NCBI RefSeq assembly: GCF_000744375.1
Contig: NZ_JQLU01000003.1
Location: forward strand, 124,001-188,000
Length of the DNA: 64,000 nt
From: Carnobacterium gallinarum DSM 4847
GTDB lineage: Bacteria; Bacillota; Bacilli; Lactobacillales; Carnobacteriaceae
Direction: 5' to 3'
A model generated the notes under the pieces. The model was given only the letters and a program-made list of their open reading frames with translations. It did not search any database and had not been told where the DNA came from. Numbering within the stretch: position 1 is the first letter of the stretch; the number at the start of each line of letters is the position of its first letter. Shown piece after piece: positions 24,641 to 33,401 of the stretch. The position numbers and the translations under genes are program-made.

Positions 24641-25317
24641 TAGGCTGTCACTCCTTCTGGCAATTCATAGGATACCTTTAATTCTTCTACCAACCAGTGA
24701 GTCAACCAATAGTGGCTCATTTTATACACATATTCTTCGGAAGGAGAGACAGCGTACAGTTGATTTTCTAACTCAAAAAAGACCCATTCTTCTTTGCTGA
24801 TTCCAGATTCTGACGGACTAACTTTCCCGATAGAAAGTGGAGCTACGTTAAATTCCGCTTCTTCTAAACCTAATTGTCTCAACTCTGAACGACGCAAGCG
24901 TTGCTTCTTAAATGTCAATTCTTCCTCAGTTGCTTCTCGTCGAACTAGCTCATACTCATGGTACAACTTTTCTAATAACGCTTTCCCTGGTAAAACAGAG
25001 AGTCGATAGCCTTCTTGTACTTTTTCTAGACAAATCGTTTCTTTTTCATCTGGAACGAGGAAATGATTTTCAACCATCACATACGTTTCACTTTCACAAT
25101 AACGTTCTAAAATTTTCAATAGAGTCATTCCAATAGAGGTTAACTGGTTTTCTTTCGTAACGACCTGTTTCTTTTGTAGTCTTTCAACCCCAACTTCACT
25201 ACTTTCTAGTGCCGTTAAACCAACTAAATACAGTTCTGGGAATCCAAATAACTCAGTTCCCCCTAAAATATCCATCAGCACATATACTTCTTGTGCTGAA
25301 AAAACATCTTTTTTCAT
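24640..25317 (-). CDS. DUF5081-like protein of T7SS toxin operon
   Basis: 225 residues, cytosolic, no signal. It opens with FSAQEVYVLMDILGGTELFGFPEL and ends with VYKMSHYWLTHWLVEELKVSYELP. Proteins of this size between WXG-like and toxin genes in Listeria and Enterococcus T7SS operons are annotated DUF5081, and some are compared with EspG-type chaperones. The match here is from memory of architecture, so the family is tentative. An AGGAGGGGAAAGATG start is clear. Confidence 0.62.
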   Translation of the reverse strand: MKKDVFSAQEVYVLMDILGGTELFGFPELYLVGLTALESSEVGVERLQKKQVVTKENQLTSIGMTLLKILERYCESETYVMVENHFLVPDEKETICLEKVQEGYRLSVLPGKALLEKLYHEYELVRREATEEELTFKKQRLRRSELRQLGLEEAEFNVAPLSIGKVSPSESGISKEEWVFFELENQLYAVSPSEEYVYKMSHYWLTHWLVEELKVSYELPEGVTA

Positions 25318-25357
25318 CTTTCCCCTCCTTGATCACGTTCGTTATTTTATAAATGCA

Positions 25358-25663
25358 TCAAATTGATCGAATCGTCGCCATAGTGGCACCTTTATCCATG
25401 CTGGCACTATCCTTCTTCAACGCTCGCAAGGCTTTATCTTGAACCTTGACAATCTCTTCAAGTTTTTGATGGCTTTTCAATAAAATGTTTAGGTACATTA
25501 AATAGATAGATTTTGACTCTCCAGTCCAGGTACGATTGGACCCTGATGAAATGCCTTCTAAGGTATGAATCGTTTTCAAAGATTGGTGCAAGGCTTCTTT
25601 TAACTCATTAGAAGTAGCAATTGCATCAGCTAATGCCCCTCCTTTAATTCTTACATCACTCAT
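25358..25663 (-). CDS. SACOL2603/TIGR04197-like T7SS small protein
   Basis: 101 residues, two predicted helices with a break at GSNRTWTGESKS. The W-T-G at the turn occupies the place of the WXG motif in ESAT-6-like proteins. The end (DKGATMATIRSI) and overall layout resemble the SACOL2603 family of T7 secretion effectors/partners. It lies between the coiled-coil gene and the DUF5081-like gene with AAAGGAGAACAG before its ATG. Confidence 0.75.
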   Translation of the reverse strand: MSDVRIKGGALADAIATSNELKEALHQSLKTIHTLEGISSGSNRTWTGESKSIYLMYLNILLKSHQKLEEIVKVQDKALRALKKDSASMDKGATMATIRSI

Positions 25664-25686
25664 CTGTTCTCCTTTCCGAATCTGTT

Positions 25687-26088
25687 TTAGTTCATTTTTT
25701 CACGTTCCTCACGCTTTTTCTCTTCTGCTTTTCTCGCTTCTTCTGCATTATAGTCTTCTTCACGTTTCTTTTCTGCCTGATAAAGCCCACTGTATTCTTC
25801 ATATTTCTCTCTCGCTACTGTAGAAGCATAGTAAAGTGACTCAGCTTGTCGATGCTGGACATCAACTAAACTCGAAAGCTCTCCATTTAATTCCATAAAT
25901 TTATCGACTGAATCTTGATTAGGAAGACCCTCAGACTCTGCCGAAAAGTTCATTTTATTCACGTTACTAACCATTGATTGAATCGCTTTTAAATAGTTCG
26001 TTTGGTTATCAAATCGAGTTGCTAGCTTTGTTTCTAAGGATTCATACGCATCTCGTTTTTCTTTGTATTCCACTGTTTGAAAATACAT
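25687..26088 (-). CDS. Coiled-coil protein, first gene of T7SS toxin operon
   Basis: 133 residues. It is helical throughout with a long charged C-terminal coiled coil (YNAEEARKAEEKKREEREK). It resembles DUF5082/DUF3958-type proteins, such as YwqH, at the head of B. subtilis LXG operons. AAAGGAG precedes the ATG and a promoter is at 26117-26145. Probable role: helical partner of the toxin targeting domain, by position. Confidence 0.68.
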   Translation of the reverse strand: MYFQTVEYKEKRDAYESLETKLATRFDNQTNYLKAIQSMVSNVNKMNFSAESEGLPNQDSVDKFMELNGELSSLVDVQHRQAESLYYASTVAREKYEEYSGLYQAEKKREEDYNAEEARKAEEKKREEREKMN

Positions 26089-26116
26089 ACTCTTCTCTCC
26101 TTTTAAAATAACTATA

Positions 26117-26145
26117 TATATATATTATCACAACTACTACTACAA
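26117..26145 (-). promoter_or_regulatory. Likely promoter of the T7SS toxin operon
   Basis: On the minus strand TTGTAG, a 17-base spacer, TATATA, about 30 bases before the first gene. The TA-rich alternation (26113-26125) makes the exact -10 ambiguous. Confidence 0.5.
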
Positions 26146-26310
26146 TTACACGCCTTTTTATTATTTTGATGATTTTAATTTATATTCTATAAAAATAACC
26201 TAAAATAAGCTCTCAAAACCATAGAGGCTTTAAGAGCTATCTCGTATTTACTTCTTCTATTCATCAAACTTCTTGACCCTTTTTAGCATACTTTCTGCAC
26301 ATTTTGTGGG

Positions 26311-26439
26311 TATACTAAAAGAGTAGTATTGATCAAAGTCAGTTCTTTGAACTGATTTGTATCATGTCTGTACGATTAAAAAATCTACAGCCATGACAAT
26401 TCCTTTTTGCCACCTGACTCTCCATCAGGTGGCTTTTTT
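26311..26439 (+). ncRNA. Candidate small RNA with terminator
   Basis: In a 578-base gap with no ordinary gene, the plus strand has TATACT at 26311-26316, a hairpin TCAGTTC-TTT-GAACTGA at about 26338-26355, a C/T-rich single-stranded stretch TTCCTTTTTG near 26399, then a terminator stem CCACCTGA/TCAGGTGG and T6 at 26410-26439. A ten-codon frame (26364-26396) lacks a ribosome-binding site. No convincing -35. Layout suggests a regulatory RNA, but the expression is unproven. Confidence 0.4.
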
Positions 26440-26666
26440 ATATTTCTACCCTAATCCAAGAACTTACAAATCTTCTTATACCAAACTAAAACTAAATTCC
26501 TTTCAAAAAAAAATAGAAAGCACTTCAAGTACTTTCCATTTCTTTCCTTAATTCCTATATAACAGCCTTGTCTACTAAAAAACCTCACTACTTATGATAA
26601 CGATCATCGCTATAATCAACTGATTTTCAAAACCAACTTCTGTTTTTGAATAATAGTTTTTGATCG

Positions 26667-27076
26667 TCATGTGTTGTTTGATATACTATACTTGAAAAAC
26701 AGCTCTATTTGCCAGCGCAAGTCATACAGATTCCCAATTTCTTCAGTGGACTTAAAGGCATCATTCGTAATGATTCGTAGATCAGCTCGTCCTTTTCGAC
26801 GAATGGTCATTAAACGTAAAAGACTCGTTAAATCCCCTTTTCCACCAAGTATATCAGAGTCTTCATCCTTAGGGTCAGCAAGACTTTCTACAACATGTAC
26901 GACGGTATTTTTTTGATCCTTGAAACGAAAAAATAGTCCTCCCACTTCATTTGGTCAAATGCAACAAAGTCCATATACCCACAAAAACATAGGGTAGGAA
27001 TGGCTGATTCATAAAATGTGTTCAGAAGCATGAGGTAGTTTGAACTGTTCAGGATGAACCATTTATTTATAGTCAT
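26667..27076 (-). pseudogene. Decayed IS4-family transposase
   Basis: Two frames, 27076-26888 and 26945-26667, hold pieces of one DDE transposase: DQMKWEDYFFVSRIKK and DLTSLLRLMTIRRKGRADLRIITN followed by TEEIGNLYDLRWQIELFFK, the Y-(2)-R-(3)-E-(6)-K signature of IS4-like enzymes. The protein stops soon after, and the 5' part is lost. No inverted repeats were found. It lies at the upstream edge of the toxin island. Confidence 0.8.
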
Positions 27077-27175
27077 TTTTGTTTTATACTAATCCAAGTA
27101 CCAGTACAAAGGATTTTTTATGCAACACTAGTGATATTTTTATATACTATTAAATAACTATTTATCCAATGAATT

Positions 27176-28042
27176 TTACGCTATAACCTGAACACCTTGA
27201 CGATCAATCGCAAATTCTTGAATCAATGCTGTTGGATCAACTTGATGAAGCTGATTCATAATCTCTTTTAATTTATCTTTAGGGGTCAGCACTAAAACTG
27301 TTGGTCCAGCTCCACTTAAAAAAGTACCGTAAGCTCCATGTGAATTGCTTAACTGACGAACTTCCTCCAAATGCGGAATTAATGCTTTGCGATAAACTTC
27401 ATGCCATAAATCTTGTTCCATCATCTTTCCAGCTAGGTAAAGATCATTTTTGGCAACTGCTGCAATCATGACATTAGCGATTGAGCTGGCTTTTACCGCC
27501 TCTGAATAAACTAGCTCTTGTGGTAATACATTACGACTTTCGCTAGTCAACAACTCAGTTTGTGGGATAAAAGCAATCACACCTGTATCAGGAAACTCCT
27601 GTTGAAGAGCAAATACTTCATCATCAATTTTTGCAGCAACGACAAAATCACCTAAAACAGCTGGAGCTACATTATCTGGATGACCTTCAATTTTTGTGGC
27701 AATTTTAATTTTCTCCTCAGAAGTCAAATTCAGTTCAGCTAACTGATTTGCTAATTCAATTCCAGCTACAATTGCAGCAGAACTGCTTCCTAAGCCTCTA
27801 GTTGAAGGAACTTCTGAAGTCATCAATAATTTTTTAGGTGTTAGGTTAGGCGCTAAAGAAAGAGCTGTTGTCACAATCACATTACTGGCATCAGTAGGGA
27901 TTCCTGAACCTAATTCATGTATAACTTCCCATTCTGCTTGTGAATCACCAACTTCTAATGTTAGATAAAGTTGTAATGCCAAACCACAAGAATCAAATCC
28001 AGGACCTAAATTAGCTGTTGTTCCGGGAACTTTAATTTTCAT
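27176..28042 (-). CDS. thrB: Homoserine kinase
   Basis: GHMP kinase phosphorylating L-homoserine for threonine synthesis. The substrate-side opening (KIKVPGTTANLGPGFDSCG), the ATP loop PSTRGLGSSSAA (residues 79-90) and the C-terminal GAYGTFLSGAGPTVLVL are present. 288 residues, family length. It is 16 bases after hom in the same transcript. Threonine synthase is not next to it. Confidence 0.95.
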   Translation of the reverse strand: MKIKVPGTTANLGPGFDSCGLALQLYLTLEVGDSQAEWEVIHELGSGIPTDASNVIVTTALSLAPNLTPKKLLMTSEVPSTRGLGSSSAAIVAGIELANQLAELNLTSEEKIKIATKIEGHPDNVAPAVLGDFVVAAKIDDEVFALQQEFPDTGVIAFIPQTELLTSESRNVLPQELVYSEAVKASSIANVMIAAVAKNDLYLAGKMMEQDLWHEVYRKALIPHLEEVRQLSNSHGAYGTFLSGAGPTVLVLTPKDKLKEIMNQLHQVDPTALIQEFAIDRQGVQVIA

Positions 28043-28058
28043 TATTTATCCAAACTCC

Positions 28059-29345
28059 TTAACCTTCCATTACTTTGAAATGAACCAATAAGTTCATATC
28101 TTTAGCGGCATCAATTTGTTTTAAAATTTCTTTTTGTTGTTTTTTATTCATTTGGTGTGTAATGATGACAACTTTTGCCATTTGATCAGTTTGAGGCTCT
28201 TGTATAATTTTATCAAAACCAACATCACTCGCAGCAAAAATCTTAGTCAATTCTAAAAACAAGCCTGTTTTATCTAACATTTCAATTGCTAAATAATATT
28301 TTGCATAAATTGCTTCGTCTGGGGTCATTTTTGTCTCTAATTGATAGGAATTGAATACATTTCCAGTTGTCCCCAACCGAATATTTTTAGCGACTGTAAT
28401 TAAATCACTTACTACGCTTGTTGCGGTTGGTAATTCTCCCGCACCGGGACCGTAAAACATTGTTTCGCCAACAGCAGCACCTTTTACAACAACTGCATTA
28501 TTTTCATTTTGAACTCCTGCTAATGGATGATTCTTAGGAACCAATACAGGACCTACATCCACTGCAACACTCCCATTCTTTTCTTCTGCAGAGCCAATTA
28601 GTTTGATTTTATAACCTAATTGTTTTGCTACTTCTATATCAGTAGATTTCACATTCCGAATTCCACGAGTTTCAATTTGTTCCAAATCAACATGCATCCC
28701 AAAAGCTAAACGAGTTAAAATAACCATCTTACGAGCTGCATCAATGCCATCTACATCATTTGTTGGATCGCTTTCAGCAAATCCAAGATCTTGCGCCTCT
28801 TTCAATACTTCTTCATAAGATTTATTTTCAGTGGTCATTTTCGTTAACATAAAGTTCGTTGTACCATTAACAATTCCTAAAACTTGTTGAATATTGTCTG
28901 AAGCCAAGCTATCTACAATAGTTCTTAAAATCGGAATTCCACCAGCAACACTTGCTTCATAATACAAATCACATTTATTTTCTTTAGCTAAGGCAACTAA
29001 TTCTTTACCATGTAAAGCAATCAAGTCTTTATTGGCTGTCACAACGTGTTTTCCAGACTTTAGCCCACGACTAATGTATTCCTTAGCCACATCAATACTT
29101 CCCATTACTTCTAAAATAACAGCAATTTCAGGATCATTTAAAATATCATCTGCATTTGTAGTTAATTCTACACCTTCAGAAATCAATCCACGATTTTTTT
29201 CAATATCACGAACTAATACTTTCTTAATTGAGATTTCTTCACCTGTTACTTGACCAATTTTTTGATTATGATCTTTTAGAATCCGAACAACCCCACTACC
29301 AACTGTTCCAAATCCTAATATCCCCACTTGAATCGTTTTTTTCAT
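28059..29345 (-). CDS. hom: Homoserine dehydrogenase
   Basis: 428 residues. NAD(P)-binding GILGFGTVGSGVV at the N-terminus, substrate region with TANKDLIALHG, ASVAGGIPILR and GIVNGTTNFML, lysine/aspartate signature DPTNDVDGIDAARK, and a C-terminal ACT domain (YYLAIEMLDKTGLFLELTKIF) for feedback control. Forms an operon hom-thrB. The aspartokinase gene at 9.5 kb supplies the upstream step. No T-box or other leader is visible in the 220 bases before it. Confidence 0.95.
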   Translation of the reverse strand: MKKTIQVGILGFGTVGSGVVRILKDHNQKIGQVTGEEISIKKVLVRDIEKNRGLISEGVELTTNADDILNDPEIAVILEVMGSIDVAKEYISRGLKSGKHVVTANKDLIALHGKELVALAKENKCDLYYEASVAGGIPILRTIVDSLASDNIQQVLGIVNGTTNFMLTKMTTENKSYEEVLKEAQDLGFAESDPTNDVDGIDAARKMVILTRLAFGMHVDLEQIETRGIRNVKSTDIEVAKQLGYKIKLIGSAEEKNGSVAVDVGPVLVPKNHPLAGVQNENNAVVVKGAAVGETMFYGPGAGELPTATSVVSDLITVAKNIRLGTTGNVFNSYQLETKMTPDEAIYAKYYLAIEMLDKTGLFLELTKIFAASDVGFDKIIQEPQTDQMAKVVIITHQMNKKQQKEILKQIDAAKDMNLLVHFKVMEG

Positions 29346-29526
29346 TGCTTATATTCCCCCTTATTTTAAAACTCTAACAAATAAAATGATTGATTGTTCT
29401 TTCTATTCTACTCACTCACTATTGTTATCAAGTATACCGAATTATCTAACGTTCCACCAGTCTAAATTAAAAAAGTCTCTATGTAGCTTGTAAATACGAA
29501 ATTCTTTCATTTTTATATTTTTTTAA

Positions 29527-29557
29527 ATAAAAAGGAAAGATGCCTAAGCCTCTTTCC
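29527..29557 (-). terminator. Intrinsic terminator after DUF1797 gene
   Basis: GGAAAGA(g)GC / GC(a)TCTTTCC stem, 4-base loop, T5 on the minus strand, 9 bases after the stop. Confidence 0.8.
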
Positions 29558-29565
29558 ACTCTCAA

Positions 29566-29799
29566 TTAATCTTGTAGTAATTCATAAATTTCAATTGCTA
29601 TTAAGTCGATGTCATCAAATTGATAAACCGAATGATCTGAAACTTCTTCTAATTCATAGGTTTCAGCTTTTGGATCATAACTGATCAAACAACGTTCTTG
29701 ACCTTCTTTTTCAAATCGACGAACTTGTACTTCACTGTCGGTATTCTCTTGCATTGCTTCTAATCTGTGGACAATAGCCACTAATTGTGAAGATTTCAT
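29566..29799 (-). CDS. DUF1797 family protein (YktA-like)
   Basis: 77 residues, acidic. The motif set VQVRRFEKEGQERCLISYDPKAETYELEE and FDDIDLIAIEIYELLQ matches DUF1797, a small beta-rich domain found in Firmicutes with unknown function. GGGGCAC precedes the ATG. Transcribed alone and away from the aminotransferase. Confidence 0.85.
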   Translation of the reverse strand: MKSSQLVAIVHRLEAMQENTDSEVQVRRFEKEGQERCLISYDPKAETYELEEVSDHSVYQFDDIDLIAIEIYELLQD

Positions 29800-30121
29800 T
29801 GTTTTTGTGCCCCTTTCAAACTTGACTCTTTTATATTCTAACAGATTTTATTGTAAAACGCATTAATCTAATTCGTTTCTCATGAAAAAAAAATAATTTA
29901 TAGTACTTTTCCGTTAATTTTTTAAGCCCTTTTCAATAATTTTGCTAAAATTTAAAAGGGAATTTGCTTTGATAGCTGAACTTCAAGTAAAAAATACGTA
30001 AATACTAATTTTCACCGAAAAAATTAGTATTAATTTACTTGTTTTTGATACGTGACTTCATTTTTATGGTAAACTAATTTAAATTAGATGATATAGTATA
30101 AAAAAAGGAGTGGATTTATTG
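29800..30121. other. Divergent control region with long hairpin
   Basis: Between yktA-like (minus) and the aminotransferase (plus). At about 29998-30035 an imperfect long stem pairs GTAAATACTAATTTT with AAAATTAGTATTAATTTAC, followed on the plus strand by TTGTTTTTG. It may be a terminator of an unseen short transcript or a protein-binding palindrome. TATAGT near 30092 is a possible -10 for the aminotransferase. No gene seen. Confidence 0.45.
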
Positions 30122-31324
30122 ATGACCTCATTAACAGACAGATTTAATTCTCAAACATACAAGATTAAGGTTTCTGATATTCGCCAATTTGATGAACGTG
30201 TTTCTTCAATTAAAGATATGTTGAAATTAACATTAGGCGAACCCGATTTTAACACTCCTGAACATGTAAAACTAGCAGGGATTCAATCAATTGAAAACAA
30301 CGAATCTCATTATACTGGAATGGCTGGTGATTTAGGTTTACGTAAAGCTGTTTCAAGTTTTATGCATACTAAATATAATGTAAAATTTGCACCAGAGAAT
30401 GAAGTTTTAGTCACTATCGGTGCAACTGAAGCTCTTTCAGCTAGTTTATTGGCTATTTTAAATCCAGGAGATAAAATCATTGTACCCACACCAATTTATC
30501 CTGGTTACGAGCCTTTAATTACCTTAGCAAGAGCTGAACCTGTTTATATTGATACAACTTCAAATGATTTTGTTTTGACACCGGAAATGATTGAAGCTGC
30601 TATTACAGAACATGGGGCTACAGTGAAGGCTATTATTTTAAACTATCCAAGCAATCCAACTGGAGTTACTTATAATCGTAAAGAAGTCGAAGCAATTGCA
30701 AATGCTGTCAAAAAACACAATATTTTTGTGATTAGCGATGAAATTTACAGTGAATTAACTTACGGAGATACCCATGTATCAATCGCTGAATATGCTCGTG
30801 AACAAACGATTTTAATCAATGGTCTATCGAAATCTCACGCTATGACCGGCTGGAGAATTGGCTTTATTTTAGCACCTAAAGAGTTAGTTGGACAAATTGT
30901 TAAAGTTCATCAGTATCTTGTAACAAGTGCTACAACTATGGCTCAAAAAGCGGCTATTGCTGCTTTAACAACCGGCATGAACGATGCTCAACCAATGAAA
31001 GCTGAATATCTGAAACGTCGCGATTTTATCCAAGGGAAGATGGAAAAACTTGGTTTTAAAATTGCTCAACCAAATGGAGCCTTTTATATTTTTGCTAAAA
31101 TTCCAGCAGGTTATTTGCAAAACAGTATGGAATTTTGTGTTGATTTAGCAGAAAAAAATCGTTTAGCAATTATTCCAGGATCAGCTTTTGGCGCTGCTGG
31201 TGAAGGATACGTTCGATTAAGCTACGCAGCAAATATGGACAAACTAGAAATTGCCATGGAACGATTAACCGATTATATTCATGGTCAAAAATCAGAAGAA
31301 CTTGAAAGTAGTCGAACTCTCTAA
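30122..31324 (+). CDS. PLP-dependent class I/II aminotransferase
   Basis: About 400 residues. The fold-type I markers are all visible: TLGEPDFNTPEHV, NYPSNPTGV, VISDEIYSELTYG, and the PLP lysine box NGLSKSHAMTGWRIGF. The C-terminal arginine is in GYVRLSYAA. Closest in kind to aromatic/aspartate aminotransferases of the PatA/AraT group; amino donor not decidable. AAAGGAG is upstream; ATG 30122 or the TTG before it could start. The ORF is open from 30110. Confidence 0.9.
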   Translation: MTSLTDRFNSQTYKIKVSDIRQFDERVSSIKDMLKLTLGEPDFNTPEHVKLAGIQSIENNESHYTGMAGDLGLRKAVSSFMHTKYNVKFAPENEVLVTIGATEALSASLLAILNPGDKIIVPTPIYPGYEPLITLARAEPVYIDTTSNDFVLTPEMIEAAITEHGATVKAIILNYPSNPTGVTYNRKEVEAIANAVKKHNIFVISDEIYSELTYGDTHVSIAEYAREQTILINGLSKSHAMTGWRIGFILAPKELVGQIVKVHQYLVTSATTMAQKAAIAALTTGMNDAQPMKAEYLKRRDFIQGKMEKLGFKIAQPNGAFYIFAKIPAGYLQNSMEFCVDLAEKNRLAIIPGSAFGAAGEGYVRLSYAANMDKLEIAMERLTDYIHGQKSEELESSRTL

Positions 31325-31329
31325 AACCA

Positions 31330-31363
31330 AAAATCCCAGTGGACCATTTCCACTGGGATTTTT
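31330..31363. terminator. Bidirectional intrinsic terminator
   Basis: AAAATCCCAGTGG / CCACTGGGATTTT, 13-bp perfect stem, 7-base loop, T run on the plus strand. It ends the aminotransferase gene and also faces the convergent dehydrogenase. Confidence 0.9.
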
Positions 31364-31389
31364 GGTTACTTTTAATTGGTTTAAAAAAA

Positions 31390-32286
31390 TCACTCTTCTT
31401 TTACTGGCTTATTACCATCAGGCCACCATAGTTTAATCAGCGCTTGCGTACCATCATTCCCTTGACCTTGATTTTCTAATTTCTCATAAAGATCTTTTGC
31501 TAACGTTGTTCCTGGTAATTGAATCTCCATTTTTGCTGCTTCATCCAAAGCAATTTTTAGATCTTTGACAAAATGCTTCACAAAAAAACCAGCAGTGAAA
31601 TCTTCTCGTAAAATCCGAGGAGCGTAGTTAGTCAATGACCAATTTTGAGCGCTTCCTCCACCAACAGTATCTAGCACACTTTCCAAATCTAAACCGGCAG
31701 CATTGGCATAAACTAAAAGCTCAGTCATCCCTGTCATTGTGCCAGCAATCATAATCTGATTTGCCATTTTTGTATGTTGTCCACTTCCAGCTGCCCCTTG
31801 TAGCTTTACTTTACCAGAAAATACATCAAAGATAGGTGCAACTTTTTGATAAGCCACTTCTGTTCCACCAACCATAATCGTTAGTGTACCATTTTTAGCT
31901 CCCAAATCTCCTCCAGAAACTGGAGCATCCAACACTTCAATTCCATTTTCAGCTCCTGTAGCAAATAATTTTTTTGCTAAAGAAGGCGTACTTGTAGTCA
32001 TATCCACTAAAATCTTTTCATTAGTTGCTCCTTTAAAAATTCCTGTTTCACCATAATAAATTTCTTCTACATCTTGAGGATAGCCAACAATTGAAAATAT
32101 AATCTCACTTGCCTTCGTCACAGCTTCTGGCGTTTCTTGCCAAACTGCACCCAAACCAACTAGTTCATCTGTTTTACTTTTTGTACGGTTATATACATTT
32201 ACTGAATATCCTGCTTTTAAAAGATGTTTTACAATTGAAGCTCCCATTACGCCTGTTCCAATAAATCCAATTTTTTGTAAGGTCAT
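31390..32286 (-). CDS. NAD(P)-dependent beta-hydroxyacid dehydrogenase
   Basis: 298 residues. The dinucleotide motif GFIGTGVMGASIVKHL, the substrate motif DAPVSGGDLGAKNGTLTIMVGG and the catalytic lysine segment GSGQHTKMANQIMIAG mark the 3-hydroxyisobutyrate/tartronate-semialdehyde reductase group (YkwC-like). The final C-terminal domain is intact (HFVKDLKIALDEA). Substrate unknown; no catabolic neighbours. AAGGAGAGAATAGAT precedes the ATG. Confidence 0.88.
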   Translation of the reverse strand: MTLQKIGFIGTGVMGASIVKHLLKAGYSVNVYNRTKSKTDELVGLGAVWQETPEAVTKASEIIFSIVGYPQDVEEIYYGETGIFKGATNEKILVDMTTSTPSLAKKLFATGAENGIEVLDAPVSGGDLGAKNGTLTIMVGGTEVAYQKVAPIFDVFSGKVKLQGAAGSGQHTKMANQIMIAGTMTGMTELLVYANAAGLDLESVLDTVGGGSAQNWSLTNYAPRILREDFTAGFFVKHFVKDLKIALDEAAKMEIQLPGTTLAKDLYEKLENQGQGNDGTQALIKLWWPDGNKPVKEE

Positions 32287-32340
32287 ATCTATTCTCTCCT
32301 TGTTTCTAAATTCTCTAACTTAAGTATAGGCTAATCTACA

Positions 32341-32381
32341 AAAAAATACTACTGAATCAAATTAATTCAGTAGTATTTTTA
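32341..32381. terminator. Bidirectional intrinsic terminator after glycolipid cluster
   Basis: AAAAATACTACTGAATT and complement around a short loop, with A and T runs at the ends. It ends the minus-strand glycolipid operon. Confidence 0.85.
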
Positions 32382-33401
32382 TTAAGTTGTTGTCTTTGAT
32401 TTTGGACTTTGAATGCTCAATGCTGCAATTCCCATGAAAATGCCTGTATAATGAGTAATTAAACGCCACAAAATTAATGCAATAACTAATTTTTCAGGAC
32501 TCAAAATAAAGCTACCAAATAGTAAAGTAAAACTATATTCTGCTCCCCCTGCTCCTCCTGGTAAAGGAAACAGTGATACAATTAAAATAATAAACGCATG
32601 TAAACTAATAATTGTTAAAATATTAATCTCACTAATCCCTAAACTTCTAAGAATAAAATAAGGGACAACGAAATAAAAAATCAATTGTATAAATGTTAAA
32701 AGACTAGTTTTAATCAATAAAGAACGTTGGCTACGAATATATAAGCTTTCTTCATAAAAAGAATCAACTTTTTCTAAAAGAGAGATTTCAATTTTCATTA
32801 TTTTTTCTGTAGCAATAAATTTAGTTAGGAATCCGGCAACCCAATGAATGATTTTCTTCAACCAAACTGCTTTAAAGGTGATTAAAAGTAATAACGAAAT
32901 CACACCAATATTGACTACTAATCCAATTAATACAAATGTGGATAGTTTAGATAGTTGATTACTTAAGGCTTGATACCCAAATAAGACACAACTAACAAAG
33001 TTTAATACAATCATTCCTTGATAAACAACAAACTTCATCAATAAAACTGAACCACCAACACCAAAATCTACACCTGTTTTCTTCAGCGCCATTAGTTGCG
33101 CAGGTTGTCCACCACTAGAGAATGGTGTAATCGCATTAAATAGATGTTCAATCAAAGGAATTCGATACGCGTTAATAAAACTATAACTTGAATTATGCCG
33201 TTGCAATAACCCTTGAAGAATTTTTGCTTCGATTCCCCAATGAATCAGCATACAAGATAGTGCAATCAATAACCAGATCCAATTTAAATTAATTAATTCA
33301 CGCCAAACTTGTGCAAATGATAGTTTTCTAAATTCCCAGGCAAATATGCCGAGTCCAATAACTAAGATGACTCCTAACGCCCATTTGTTCTTTCTATCCA
33401 T
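32382..33401 (-). CDS. Lysylphosphatidylglycerol synthase TM-like (UPF0104) protein
   Basis: 339 residues with about eight membrane segments. Conserved parts include FSSGGQPAQLMALKKTG and LFPLPGGAGGAEYSF, typical of the LPG_synthase_TM family (MprF flippase-like part, without the synthase domain). It overlaps the upstream glycosyltransferase gene by 28 bases. Its place beside two glycolipid glycosyltransferases, like LafC beside LafAB in streptococci, suggests a role in moving or anchoring glycolipids. Function not proven. Confidence 0.85.
   Translation of the reverse strand: MDRKNKWALGVILVIGLGIFAWEFRKLSFAQVWRELINLNWIWLLIALSCMLIHWGIEAKILQGLLQRHNSSYSFINAYRIPLIEHLFNAITPFSSGGQPAQLMALKKTGVDFGVGGSVLLMKFVVYQGMIVLNFVSCVLFGYQALSNQLSKLSTFVLIGLVVNIGVISLLLLITFKAVWLKKIIHWVAGFLTKFIATEKIMKIEISLLEKVDSFYEESLYIRSQRSLLIKTSLLTFIQLIFYFVVPYFILRSLGISEINILTIISLHAFIILIVSLFPLPGGAGGAEYSFTLLFGSFILSPEKLVIALILWRLITHYTGIFMGIAALSIQSPKSKTTT

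Noticed and set aside
26364-26396. Ten-codon leader peptide in the candidate small RNA
   Set aside because: No ribosome-binding site and no downstream gene on that strand.
29998-30040. Long hairpin before the aminotransferase as a sure terminator or attenuator
   Set aside because: No transcript that it could end is evident and the stem is imperfect; kept only as an intergenic note.
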